Source of the DNA: Pyricularia pennisetigena
Taxonomy: Eukaryota; Ascomycota; Sordariomycetes; Magnaporthales; Pyriculariaceae
Reading direction: 5' to 3'
Assembly: GCF_004337985.1 (NCBI RefSeq)
Contig: NC_043741.1
Span: 5,481,445 to 5,545,444 of the forward strand
Length of the DNA stretch: 64,000 bases
Every line of letters starts with the position of its first letter. Position 1 is the stretch's first letter. Shown piece after piece: positions 39,589 through 48,207 of this stretch. The translations under genes were made by a program, and so were the position numbers. The notes below the pieces were generated by a model that saw only the letters and a program-made list of their open reading frames with translations, had not been told where the DNA came from and made no database searches.

Positions 39589-40398
39589 ATGAAAGGTTGG
39601 CAAACCCTTATGGAGTATAGGCTCTCTTCCTCAAGATTATTTGGCATACCTTGTTCTTATGGATTTCATTGTGTCCTTGCGCAGTTATTCTTCAACGGGT
39701 GTTATCTGCCTCCGTCACGGTGGACAAGAAGGTAGTGTCTTCAATCGGCAAAGGCATCCTCGTCCTGGCGGCCGTGGCTCCCGGAGATACGGAGAAGGAG
39801 TGTGAGAGTATGGCGACCAAAGTTCTCAAGATGAGACTCTGGGACGATGACTCTGGTGGTAGAGTGCGTGGTTTCATGGTGTCCCTTGCTTCTAAGTCTA
39901 TGCGATGACCTGACGACATGCTACAGTGGAAACTAAACGTGAAGGACATTAATGGCGAAGTGCTTTGTGGTAGGCTTTGCATACTCTGATCCCCGCCTCC
40001 CTTATAATGGCGCCGGTATTCTAACAAACGAAAATCATCTTAATGTAAACAGTATCTCAATTCACACTCCTTGCTTCAACTAAAAAGGGATCCAAGCCAG
40101 ATTTCCACGGAGCCATGGGAGGAGATGAAGCCAAGCATCTTTATCATTATTTCCTCCACAAGGTACAGGCCGGATACCAAGCAGACCGCGTGAAAGACGG
40201 TGTGTTCCAAGCCATGATGGAGGTGGCTTTGGTCAATGACGGCCCCGTAAGTCCAATATAGGCAAAAGGAGCATCCAACGCAAGCGCGCCTACCGTACAC
40301 TGACTGAGTATATTATTTAGGTCACTCTTGAGATGAATGTTGAGCCACCCAAGCCGCCCATGCCCAAAGCAGCGCAAAATCCAGCAGTGGGCAATTAA
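39589..40398 (+). CDS. DTD1: D-aminoacyl-tRNA deacylase (DTD)
   Basis: Five exons, 39589-39595, 39685-39863, 39927-39969, 40053-40246 and 40321-40398, give 166 residues. DTD hydrolyses D-aminoacyl-tRNA, and also glycine wrongly attached to tRNA-Ala, in the cytosol. The first exon is only 7 nt (ATG AAA G). It restores the conserved start MKVILQRVLSASVTVD that family members share, and its donor is a weak GTTGGC. The SQFTL motif is at residues 78-82, and the Gly-Pro motif (NDGP-VT) at 138-143 is split by the last intron between Pro and Val. These two motifs form the chiral-proofreading site. The tail (residues 148-166) is Pro/Ala/Lys-rich. The gene is tail-to-tail with the AlaX editing gene, with 77 bp between the stop codons. 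Confidence 0.9.
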
Positions 40399-40475
40399 TC
40401 ACGGGGCAACTCCCATTGGCTTCTACCTAGGCGTGGTCAAGTATCTAAATCTAGTTCTGGCATCATTCTAGCTGT

Positions 40476-41510
40476 CTAGTCCACTTTATAACCGACCCTG
40501 CTTATACCCTTTTGCCTAGCAATCTTTCTCACTGTGATCTTTCCACAAGCCTTAGTCGTAGGCACATGCGTTCCGCCACAAGGATATACCTCGGATCCCA
40601 CAATGTTGACAACCCTTATCCTAGTCTTCTCGTCATCAATCACGTCCTCGCTCGGCACATCGTGACCGTCCTGATCGACATAGATGCCAATGGCATGCCA
40701 TACTTCGTCTGAAGGGAGTAGCCGCTCCAGTTTGCGCTCCCTAAAGTCCGACTTGGTCCACCACTCTATCCTGACCTCGGCGTCCTTGTCGACCAAATCA
40801 TCCACCGACTGTTGGATATCGGATTTCCACTTCCCTTCGATCACGCCCTTGAACTCACATCCGGCAGAGTCTGGAAAATGCGATGCCTTCAACTCATCGA
40901 AACCCTCGATTTTATCCTCGAGCAGAGTACGAGTGGCCGTCCCCAGGACATGGCCTGCTGTGTGTAGGCGGGAATAGAGATGCCGTGTATTCTCATCAAC
41001 CGTCTGGATCAGCACTGCGCCAGGCTCGATCGAGCCCTCGGCTTCGCCTTGGAACGTGCCAAAATGCAGAACCAGCGCGGGGTTTGAAGCAGACGTCCGC
41101 GCCGAGTCTACGTTAAAGATGACTGTTTCCGGTGAAGAAGCAAGGGCGACTGTGCCAACGTCCGATGGCTGACCGCCACCTTGTGGATGAAATATTGTGG
41201 AGTTGGTGATCAGCGCATACAGAGACGTAGTGTCGCCTTTGTAAAGCGACCTGTCCTCTTCTGGAAGTTTTTCAACTGGTAAAACAGACACCAGGATGGA
41301 TTCATTTTTGTATGTTTGCTGATGTTCAGCAGCGTGGAAGAGCAGTTTGGTGCTGGGCAAGTTGAGCAACGGACTTAATGATGGCCCGTTGGAAAGTGCC
41401 ATTTTTGCTCGATGCTGGGGGGTGGAGTATGCTCTTTTTATGGTGAACAGCACTCTACGTTTCTTTGCTTGAATTATTGGGGCGAATGAGCAAAGAGCCC
41501 TGGAGATCAT
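40476..41510 (-). CDS. AlaX-type alanyl-tRNA editing protein
   Basis: A single exon of 344 residues from the upstream start (308 from Met37 at 41402). AlaX proteins are free-standing relatives of the AlaRS editing domain that remove Ser or Gly from tRNA-Ala. The zinc site is complete: HTAGH (His183, His187) and CGGTH (Cys311, His315). The family glycine motif HPQGGGQPSD is at residues 108-117. Residues 1-36 are rich in Arg/Lys/Ser with no acidic residue and contain RAYS, which fits a matrix-protease site. The long form may therefore enter mitochondria while initiation at Met37 gives a cytosolic form; this is inference. It is divergent from CPR6 and convergent with DTD1. Confidence 0.92.
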   Translation of the reverse strand: MISRALCSFAPIIQAKKRRVLFTIKRAYSTPQHRAKMALSNGPSLSPLLNLPSTKLLFHAAEHQQTYKNESILVSVLPVEKLPEEDRSLYKGDTTSLYALITNSTIFHPQGGGQPSDVGTVALASSPETVIFNVDSARTSASNPALVLHFGTFQGEAEGSIEPGAVLIQTVDENTRHLYSRLHTAGHVLGTATRTLLEDKIEGFDELKASHFPDSAGCEFKGVIEGKWKSDIQQSVDDLVDKDAEVRIEWWTKSDFRERKLERLLPSDEVWHAIGIYVDQDGHDVPSEDVIDDEKTRIRVVNIVGSEVYPCGGTHVPTTKACGKITVRKIARQKGISRVGYKVD

Positions 41511-42208
41511 GACAACTCCTCCGACACATCACTTATAAGGAAGGAAAGCAGGTTGGTTGGTTGGTAAGCAGCATGCGCCCTCCGCGTGTCATTTACATAG
41601 ACAAAGAAAGTCCTAACCCTTGAAGTCGCGTTGCTTGCGGTACCATGTAACCCCACCGCCCATTTGGGACCCTCAAGACTGCCCCTCCCTGCTATCGGCC
41701 TGGCAGCTATGGTGGGGTCTGAAGCTATGCGCATAGAACCTTCCAGATAGAGCAGCGATTCATCACACCTATCACAGCTGTCAGGGACCTGTTGGTTCCT
41801 GGGCTAACAAGAAGCAGACTACAATGCTATTGGTAGGTCAGGGAACTGCAAACGACGAGCCTCTCTTTTTGTTCGTCTGACTGGGTCATGCAAAAGGCAA
41901 TCTTGGAGTGCATTCTCAATTCTTCCAGAATCAACATTGGCCATAACGTTGGATCCATATAAGCCGGCTTGTTCCTGTGTGTGCTGTACCGTGCAGGCCG
42001 ATCTCCCCGATCGTTTCACACTCAGAAGTTTGACATTGTATTATATTCCTTCCCATCTTACGTTACCCCGCGTCTTCTCTTTTAACAAAACATTCGTTTA
42101 GCCAGTCTCTGCCATAAAACCCTCCGTCGTCATTCCTGCTACAGAAAAGCACAAGCTCTCAGTCTGTGAATTCCCCTTCCTCTCTTAGTCTCCCACACAC
42201 ACGACGCA
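41511..42208. promoter_or_regulatory. divergent promoter region of the AlaX gene and CPR6
   Basis: 698 bp between start codons with no supported gene. Two heat-shock-element-like sites occur (41736-41748 and 41923-41930). The last 150 bp before CPR6 are CT- and T-rich, as is common in strongly expressed fungal genes. Confidence 0.45.
41736..41748. promoter_or_regulatory. candidate heat-shock element
   Basis: The site reads GAACCTTCCAGAT, matching GAAnnTTCnnGA with the last unit incomplete. A second partial site, TTCCAGAA, lies at 41923-41930. They lie about 470 and 280 bp upstream of CPR6, whose yeast homologue is known to be controlled by the heat-shock factor. Such short matches also occur by chance. 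Confidence 0.28.
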
Positions 42209-43446
42209 ATGTCGGCCGACGAAGCCAGCAAGCCGGCGCGCCCCCGCGTCTTCTTTGACATCTCGATCGACAACAAGCCCGCTGGGCGCATCGTCTTCGA
42301 GCTCTTCAGTGATGTGGTCCCTAAGACGGCCGAGAACTTCCGCGCCCTGTGTACGGGCGAGAAGGGCATTGGCAAGAGCGGCAAACCCCTTCACTACAAG
42401 GGATCCAGCTTCCACCGCGTGATCAAGCAGTTCATGATCCAGGGTGGTGACTTTACGGCGGGCAACGGTACCGGCGGCGAGTCAATCTACGGCGAGAAGT
42501 TTGACGACGAGAACTTTGAGCTGCTACACGACCGCCCGTTCCTCCTCAGCATGGCAAATGCTGGTCCTGGTAAGTAGCAGAAGCATTACCGTGCCCCTCG
42601 TGCCCTGCGCAAGATATGCGGAAACGCACCAGGTTCGCAGACAGTTGTTGAATACTAACCCTCGTCTTCTGCCCAGGCACCAACGGTTCCCAGTTTTTCG
42701 TGACCACGGTCCCAACCCCGCATCTCGACAAGAAGCACGTCGTATTCGGCCAGGTCCTGTCAGGCAAGTCGGTTGTGCGCCAGATCGAGAACCTCACCAC
42801 GCACGCTGGCGACAAGCCTGTCAAGTCTGCGATCATCGCCGACTGCGGTGAGCTGCCCGCCGACGCTGTCGTAGGAGACGCTGCCAAGGAGGCGGACAAG
42901 TACGGCGACAAGTACGAGGACTTTCCCGAGGACGACGAGGGCGGCCCCCTGGACGTCGCCCGCGTCATCACCATTGCGACGGACTGCAAGACGTTTGGCA
43001 ACAATGCCTTCAAGGCCGGCGACCACGCCACCGCCTTGAGCAAGTACCAAAAAGGCCTTAGGTACCTCAACGAGGAGCCCGAGCGCGACCAGGAGGACGT
43101 CCCCGCCGACGTCAAGGAGAAGCTGGCCGCTCTGCGCTTCACCCTGAACAACAATGCCGCCCTCATGAACCTCAAGCTTGAGTCGTGGGAGGACGCCAAG
43201 AACGCCGCCTCGTCCGCGCTGGCTGTCAAGTCGGCATCCGACGCCGAGCGCGCCAAGGCTCTGTACCGACGTGGTCTTGCCTACATCAGGCTGAAGGACG
43301 AGGACGCCGCCATCAAGGACCTGGAGGAGGCCAAGAAGCTGGCCCCGGGAGATGCTGCGGTTGCCAAGGAGCTCGATCAGGTCAAGAAGGCCGCAGCGGC
43401 TCGTGCCGCCAAGGAGAAGGCTGCTTACAAGAAGTTTTTCTCGTAG
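42209..43446 (+). CDS. CPR6: cyclophilin-40 type peptidyl-prolyl isomerase, Hsp90 co-chaperone
   Basis: Exons 42209-42569 and 42677-43446 (107-bp intron GTAAGT..CAG) give 376 residues. The N-terminal cyclophilin domain (about residues 10-175) keeps the catalytic core [16 protein letters not shown], the NGSQFF motif and the [12 protein letters not shown] segment. The C-terminal half carries three tetratricopeptide repeats (about residues 210-350; [59 protein letters not shown]), which bind the MEEVD tail of Hsp90. The protein ends in a charged helix and KKFFS. The size and domain order match Cpr6/Cyp40. The codon for the Gly after NAGP is split by the intron, a common position in the family. 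Confidence 0.95.
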
Positions 43447-44040
43447 GAGAACGATTTCTACGGAAGAGAGACGAAATGGCCAGAGGTTTTATTTGATGCC
43501 CTGTTTGGTTTGAGGATCTTTTGAGGCAAATTTCTTTGATTTTTGGCGCAAGAAAAGTAAAGTAATACGAATCAGCTGGAGTCACAAGGTGTTTTCTTTT
43601 TCCTGTTAACGGCGGATTCTTCTTCCAATTTCTCTTTTTTTCTTCTTTTTTTTTTTTTTTCTCTCTCTCTCTTACTTTACTTTACATTGGGCGGGCGTCT
43701 CGGTTACCAATGCATACAACTAGGGAATCAAATATCACATGGCCAAATTCAAAAACCTCCCGTCAGAATAAGTGCTTGTTGCTCTCAAGTAAGTTGTTTG
43801 AATGTTATTGTTTACACACGACCCGATATGCTTGCTATATTAGCTGGCTCATCTTCACCCCCAAAAAATAACCTCTTGTGAATGCAACAAGCTTATCAGT
43901 GCTCTGCTGTACGGTTTTTTTTTTAATCCATCGCTCAATCCTTAGCCAAGAAAAGAAAACCGCCACAGCCAAAAGAAATGCCTTGACATATATGCCCCGA
44001 CATTCTGAATTGAAGGAGAAAAAGAAAAAGAAAAAGAACC
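43447..44040. other. convergent intergenic region between CPR6 and BUD2
   Basis: 594 bp of 3' flanking DNA with a T and CT tract at about 43627-43672. No gene is supported. Confidence 0.55.
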
Positions 44041-47000
44041 TCAGAAGCCAAAGTTCCTTGAGGCCTTGCTGCTTGCACTGGTATCCCTAGCACCGTTCCT
44101 GATCCTTTCGTAATCCCTATCCCGATGTCCATCCCGACCCCGATCGAACTTTTCCTTATATTGTTGATGATACTGACTTGAATGATGTCGCAGGTCCTTG
44201 GCATCCCGATCCTTTCCCCCCGCATCCGGACTCGTCGTGCGTGACTTCTTGATCAGCCCGCTCAAGAATTTCCGAGCCTGCTTCCCGTTGCGCAAACCAC
44301 GGATGGTATTCTGCCCCAGCGATGTTAAGGACTGACCGCCCGAAGACGTTGACCCGAGAGCCGTCGAAGACACGTCAGACCCGTAACTGATCTGCCTGCC
44401 CCAACGGTCCCGACTGGCACTGCGACTGCCGCTGAGAAGCAGGCCGTCGCTGGGTTGTCCGTCAGAACCTGAAGAGCCCGGCGGACGGACTGGCGGTGCG
44501 TCGTGATCTGCCCAGACAGCTGCATGCACGGCACCAGGACTGTGGCTAAGGTGGACATACTCCATAGCAGCATCTAGGTAGGGGTCGTCTGCATGTGAGG
44601 CCGTCTCGGCAAGCCGTAGCCCATCAACACGGGCAGAACACTCACCCGATCGTTTTGACAGGGCCGAACACTCTTGATCGAACCTGAGCAACTCGCCTTC
44701 AAGGTCCTCACTTCTGGTATTTCCTGGATTGCCTCTAGGGGGCGATCCCGTCGCCGATGTCCGTCGAGCGTCCGTCCACAGCTTGATGAGGGCGGCAAAG
44801 TTGCGGGGCATATCGATGAGATACGGGAGTGAGGGGAGACCCTCCCGGGCAGTTGTGGGCAGGCGAGAAGCAATAGTGTTGGGTGTGGAATACGACGGGG
44901 GGAGGATCGGATTTGACCGCTCTGCTGGAACTGCGCAGATGGCATCGATGAAATCCTTCACCGACTGGCGATGAGAGGCGATGAACTTATTCATCGGTTC
45001 AAGCCACGTCTCTTTCCTGCCGATGGTTGAGAGATTTGCCATGGCTTGCAGCCCCTTGGCGATGAGAGTGAGCGTCCTCTGCGCCCGCGGCCGGGGGAGA
45101 TCCCGCAATAGACCGTTCAACTTTGGGTTCAGTATCGCAGGACAGATGAACCGCAAGAAGAGGAATCCCGACACGCTAGTGTAAGATACCGTGCGCAGGA
45201 AGTCCCCGTATCGATCCTCGGCAACTGCTCGGACGTACTTCAGGATCTGTCTCAGCTCAGAGGGAAACTTGGAAGTCGAGGTAGCTATACAATCCCAGAT
45301 CTCCGTGGTATACTGTATCAGCTGTCTCCAGTGTGTTTGCAAGTCCTCTCCAGCCTGAAGCTTTCCTGGGTCCACCTCGCAGTTCGCATTGATCTCGTTG
45401 ATCTCAAAGATTTTCTCGCGCAAGACCTCGATGAGGAATTCATTGCCCAGACGGCGCATGTGGAATTCCAGGGCTTGCGTGAGCAGCGAGTTACCACGGA
45501 ACAAAAGGTTCGCCTCGCCAGCCAGCGATTTGCTCATGTCGCGCACCAGTTGCTCTCTATCACTGGCCGACTCGAACGACTCGTTTGACTTGAGACGTCT
45601 GCCGAAGCGAAGCTTCTTCATGGAGCCCTGATTACTGATGCCATCAATTTCGTCCTCGACCAAAGTCATAAGCCATTCGCTGGTGGTTCCTGACACTTGG
45701 AAAATATTGAGAAATATCTCGGCCAGGCGGCGAAGGTTCCCTGGCAGGGCGTTTGAGATCTGCACAGTGAGCCCCGAACTGAAGTTATGGAGCAGGTCAG
45801 ATAGGGGATTATACTCCCTGGCCCGGAGTACAGCGAGTTCTTCATGGTGGACCTTTGCAAACAAGGAACCAATCGACTGCTGCTGGCTGTCGTATATCTG
45901 GAACCATTCTTCATGGTCCTTTCCGGCGGCGAGGTTGGTCAGAGGAATGTCTACCGAACCGCACATAACCTCAAGAATGTTGCCCGTCTTCGCCATCCCC
46001 AGCGATGCTTGGAGCTGATGACCTGCACTATCCAGGTTTCCATCCTGTCTTTTAAGGACCACAGAGAGATAAGGCAGAGCAGCTGGCAGATCAGTGAACT
46101 CGCAATCGTCTCGCCAGAAGGGATTGTTCGTATCAGTCTTTGTCGTCGTTCGCGCCCGGACTTCCCCATCCAGGATCACCTCGGCCAGGTAGTTCCCGAT
46201 CATCAAATCTATCGGCTCGCTCTTGGTGAACTTGTCGTTTCTATCATGTTTATCGTGCTTTTCATGCTTTTCGTATCTCTCCTGAGGCGGCGGCGCCTCG
46301 ACCATCTTTGGTTTCAGCTTGGCCTCTGTCACCTTCAGCGAAATGGTCTTCTCTATCCTGAACACCTCGGTCCCCTCATACTCAGTCTCGAGATCGGTGA
46401 TCTCCAAAACCTGCCTTGGATCTATGGGGTCCAGTGCGTATATATCCGGCACCATAAACGTCCTCAGAAGCACATACCAGACTTCAAACAGCACCCTGGA
46501 ATCCAGCGCCAGGTACACGGGCCTGAAGATGGACAGCTGCGTCGAGGTAGACGAGTAAATTGGAAATATGGCCAAACAAAAGTCTTCGTCGAGAACGGAT
46601 CTGTCGAGCTGCTGTACGGCACAACGCGACAGCTGTGGAAGCTCAATCACAGACAAGATGGTAACATCGTTCTCCGTCATGAGTTTGAGTTCGCCATTGT
46701 CTTGCAGGATGCAAGAAACCCTCCTCCACATAGTCTGGCTGGACTGCAAATCTCGTGTCGAGGGGCGTTTCACTATTCCCCTGGGAGTGTTGGCCGTGCC
46801 CTTGTCCCACAGGTTTACTTTGCCAACTTTGATGATGGCGCCATCCCTGGATCTATGGGACGAGGTTCTCCTATTGTACTCTGGGCGTTCTTGAGTAGGT
46901 GTCGTGCTGTTTCTTATGCTTGGAGGCTTCACACTGCCGGGCCTAAGCTGCTGCCACGATAGCAACGCAGCCAGCCACAGGTCGAATTCCTCGGCGGCAA

Positions 47001-48207
47001 AAGGTCGTATTGTAATGTCGGAACCTGCAAGAAGATTTGTGACTTCAAGGCAGGGGCCGTCTCTGTCCGGCCTGTCGACCGGCAAGATCCGACAGCCTCG
47101 CAGGTCTGGTACGATGGCGATGTGGAACGGGCCATTGTCGCCCGAGTCGAACATCAGACTGCCCTTTTCCTCTTCAATGTACCCTATTCCGCTGTACCAC
47201 GGACCCTCCATGTCGCCCCCTCGATACTCAATCTCACCCCTCATCCGACCGCACAAATTCCTCATCAGCAAAAGTACATTATTCGCATTGGCCGTTGGGA
47301 TTGGCAGAGGTAACGAGTCGACTGATGGTGGAGGCGAAACCAGGGGCGACGTTGGCCTTGAAGCGGTTCGCTTCACCAATCGCCGACCGGCCGACTTGGC
47401 AGGTACTGTTGGTTGCTGCTCCGGAGACAGGGCCGGCGTTGCGCTGTGTGTGTGGTAAATCATACTGTCTGATGAGTTTGGCCCGGGCCTCAATAGCGGT
47501 GGGCTGCGCAGGTTCTCGGTGGAAACGGACAAGGGCACGCCCGAGGATACGGACGCGACCCGCTGCCGTTCGGGAGGGTGAGAAATTTGCTGACGAAAGA
47601 CTGAGGCGCCATCGAGCGTATGCGTACGGGGACGAAAAGCGACCTGTCGTCCGGGTGGACTCGTCGCTGGAGAGGCCCCACTGGCGGGGTCGGAAATGTT
47701 ATCTGTGAAGACTCTGCCCTGCCGCCGCCCGCCCCCGCCGCCGTTGCTACTAGTCGATTTAGATCTTGGTGAAGATTGTAATGACACGGGCGGGGCGCCG
47801 CGCGAAGGACGCGGCAACGGGCTGGCGGTCGTGTGGCTTCCGCCCGTATCCCGAATCCCCCCCGTCCTCGTCCCAGGACTCTCATATGTTGCCGTTCGCG
47901 GCTCGGTGGGCTCGGGCGTAACTGCGCGAATGGTTCCCGTGGTTCCGGGCTTGATGTTTATTCGAAGAGCGCCGCCAGCCGGCTTCTTCTCCAAGGTTTT
48001 TGTTGGTTGCTGGGACCCAGCGGCGTCGGTTTGTACTGACAAAATCGGTATGCCAGTGGTGGACTGTTTTGGGGACGTAGGCTGCGAGGCGATGGATGAT
48101 GGTGTTGAACGGTGCGATCTCGGGGGTATCGGCGGGGGTGCCGGCTCGTGCTCGCTACCATCACCGCTGCCGCCTGTGCTGCCCCCTCGTCCGTCCCTGG
48201 CACCCAT
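44041..48207 (-). CDS. BUD2: GTPase-activating protein of the Bud2/RasGAP family
   Basis: A single exon of 1,388 residues from the first ATG at 48207. A slightly longer frame would need a non-ATG start. Bud2 stimulates GTP hydrolysis by the Rsr1/Bud1 GTPase in polarity-site choice. The first 290 or so residues are disordered and rich in Pro/Ser/Thr/Arg. A conserved region with PH-like character follows (NLCGRMRGEIEYRG, FDLWLAALLSW), then a C2 domain (about residues 630-790). The RasGAP domain lies at about 880-1110, with LFRGNSLLTQALEFHM carrying the candidate arginine finger and FLRFICPAILNPKL forming the catalytic support motif. The C-terminal 200 residues are Ser/Gly/Arg-rich. It is convergent with CPR6 and has about 2.7 kb of upstream DNA. 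Confidence 0.9.
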   Translation of the reverse strand: MGARDGRGGSTGGSGDGSEHEPAPPPIPPRSHRSTPSSIASQPTSPKQSTTGIPILSVQTDAAGSQQPTKTLEKKPAGGALRINIKPGTTGTIRAVTPEPTEPRTATYESPGTRTGGIRDTGGSHTTASPLPRPSRGAPPVSLQSSPRSKSTSSNGGGGGRRQGRVFTDNISDPASGASPATSPPGRQVAFRPRTHTLDGASVFRQQISHPPERQRVASVSSGVPLSVSTENLRSPPLLRPGPNSSDSMIYHTHSATPALSPEQQPTVPAKSAGRRLVKRTASRPTSPLVSPPPSVDSLPLPIPTANANNVLLLMRNLCGRMRGEIEYRGGDMEGPWYSGIGYIEEEKGSLMFDSGDNGPFHIAIVPDLRGCRILPVDRPDRDGPCLEVTNLLAGSDITIRPFAAEEFDLWLAALLSWQQLRPGSVKPPSIRNSTTPTQERPEYNRRTSSHRSRDGAIIKVGKVNLWDKGTANTPRGIVKRPSTRDLQSSQTMWRRVSCILQDNGELKLMTENDVTILSVIELPQLSRCAVQQLDRSVLDEDFCLAIFPIYSSTSTQLSIFRPVYLALDSRVLFEVWYVLLRTFMVPDIYALDPIDPRQVLEITDLETEYEGTEVFRIEKTISLKVTEAKLKPKMVEAPPPQERYEKHEKHDKHDRNDKFTKSEPIDLMIGNYLAEVILDGEVRARTTTKTDTNNPFWRDDCEFTDLPAALPYLSVVLKRQDGNLDSAGHQLQASLGMAKTGNILEVMCGSVDIPLTNLAAGKDHEEWFQIYDSQQQSIGSLFAKVHHEELAVLRAREYNPLSDLLHNFSSGLTVQISNALPGNLRRLAEIFLNIFQVSGTTSEWLMTLVEDEIDGISNQGSMKKLRFGRRLKSNESFESASDREQLVRDMSKSLAGEANLLFRGNSLLTQALEFHMRRLGNEFLIEVLREKIFEINEINANCEVDPGKLQAGEDLQTHWRQLIQYTTEIWDCIATSTSKFPSELRQILKYVRAVAEDRYGDFLRTVSYTSVSGFLFLRFICPAILNPKLNGLLRDLPRPRAQRTLTLIAKGLQAMANLSTIGRKETWLEPMNKFIASHRQSVKDFIDAICAVPAERSNPILPPSYSTPNTIASRLPTTAREGLPSLPYLIDMPRNFAALIKLWTDARRTSATGSPPRGNPGNTRSEDLEGELLRFDQECSALSKRSGECSARVDGLRLAETASHADDPYLDAAMEYVHLSHSPGAVHAAVWADHDAPPVRPPGSSGSDGQPSDGLLLSGSRSASRDRWGRQISYGSDVSSTALGSTSSGGQSLTSLGQNTIRGLRNGKQARKFLSGLIKKSRTTSPDAGGKDRDAKDLRHHSSQYHQQYKEKFDRGRDGHRDRDYERIRNGARDTSASSKASRNFGF

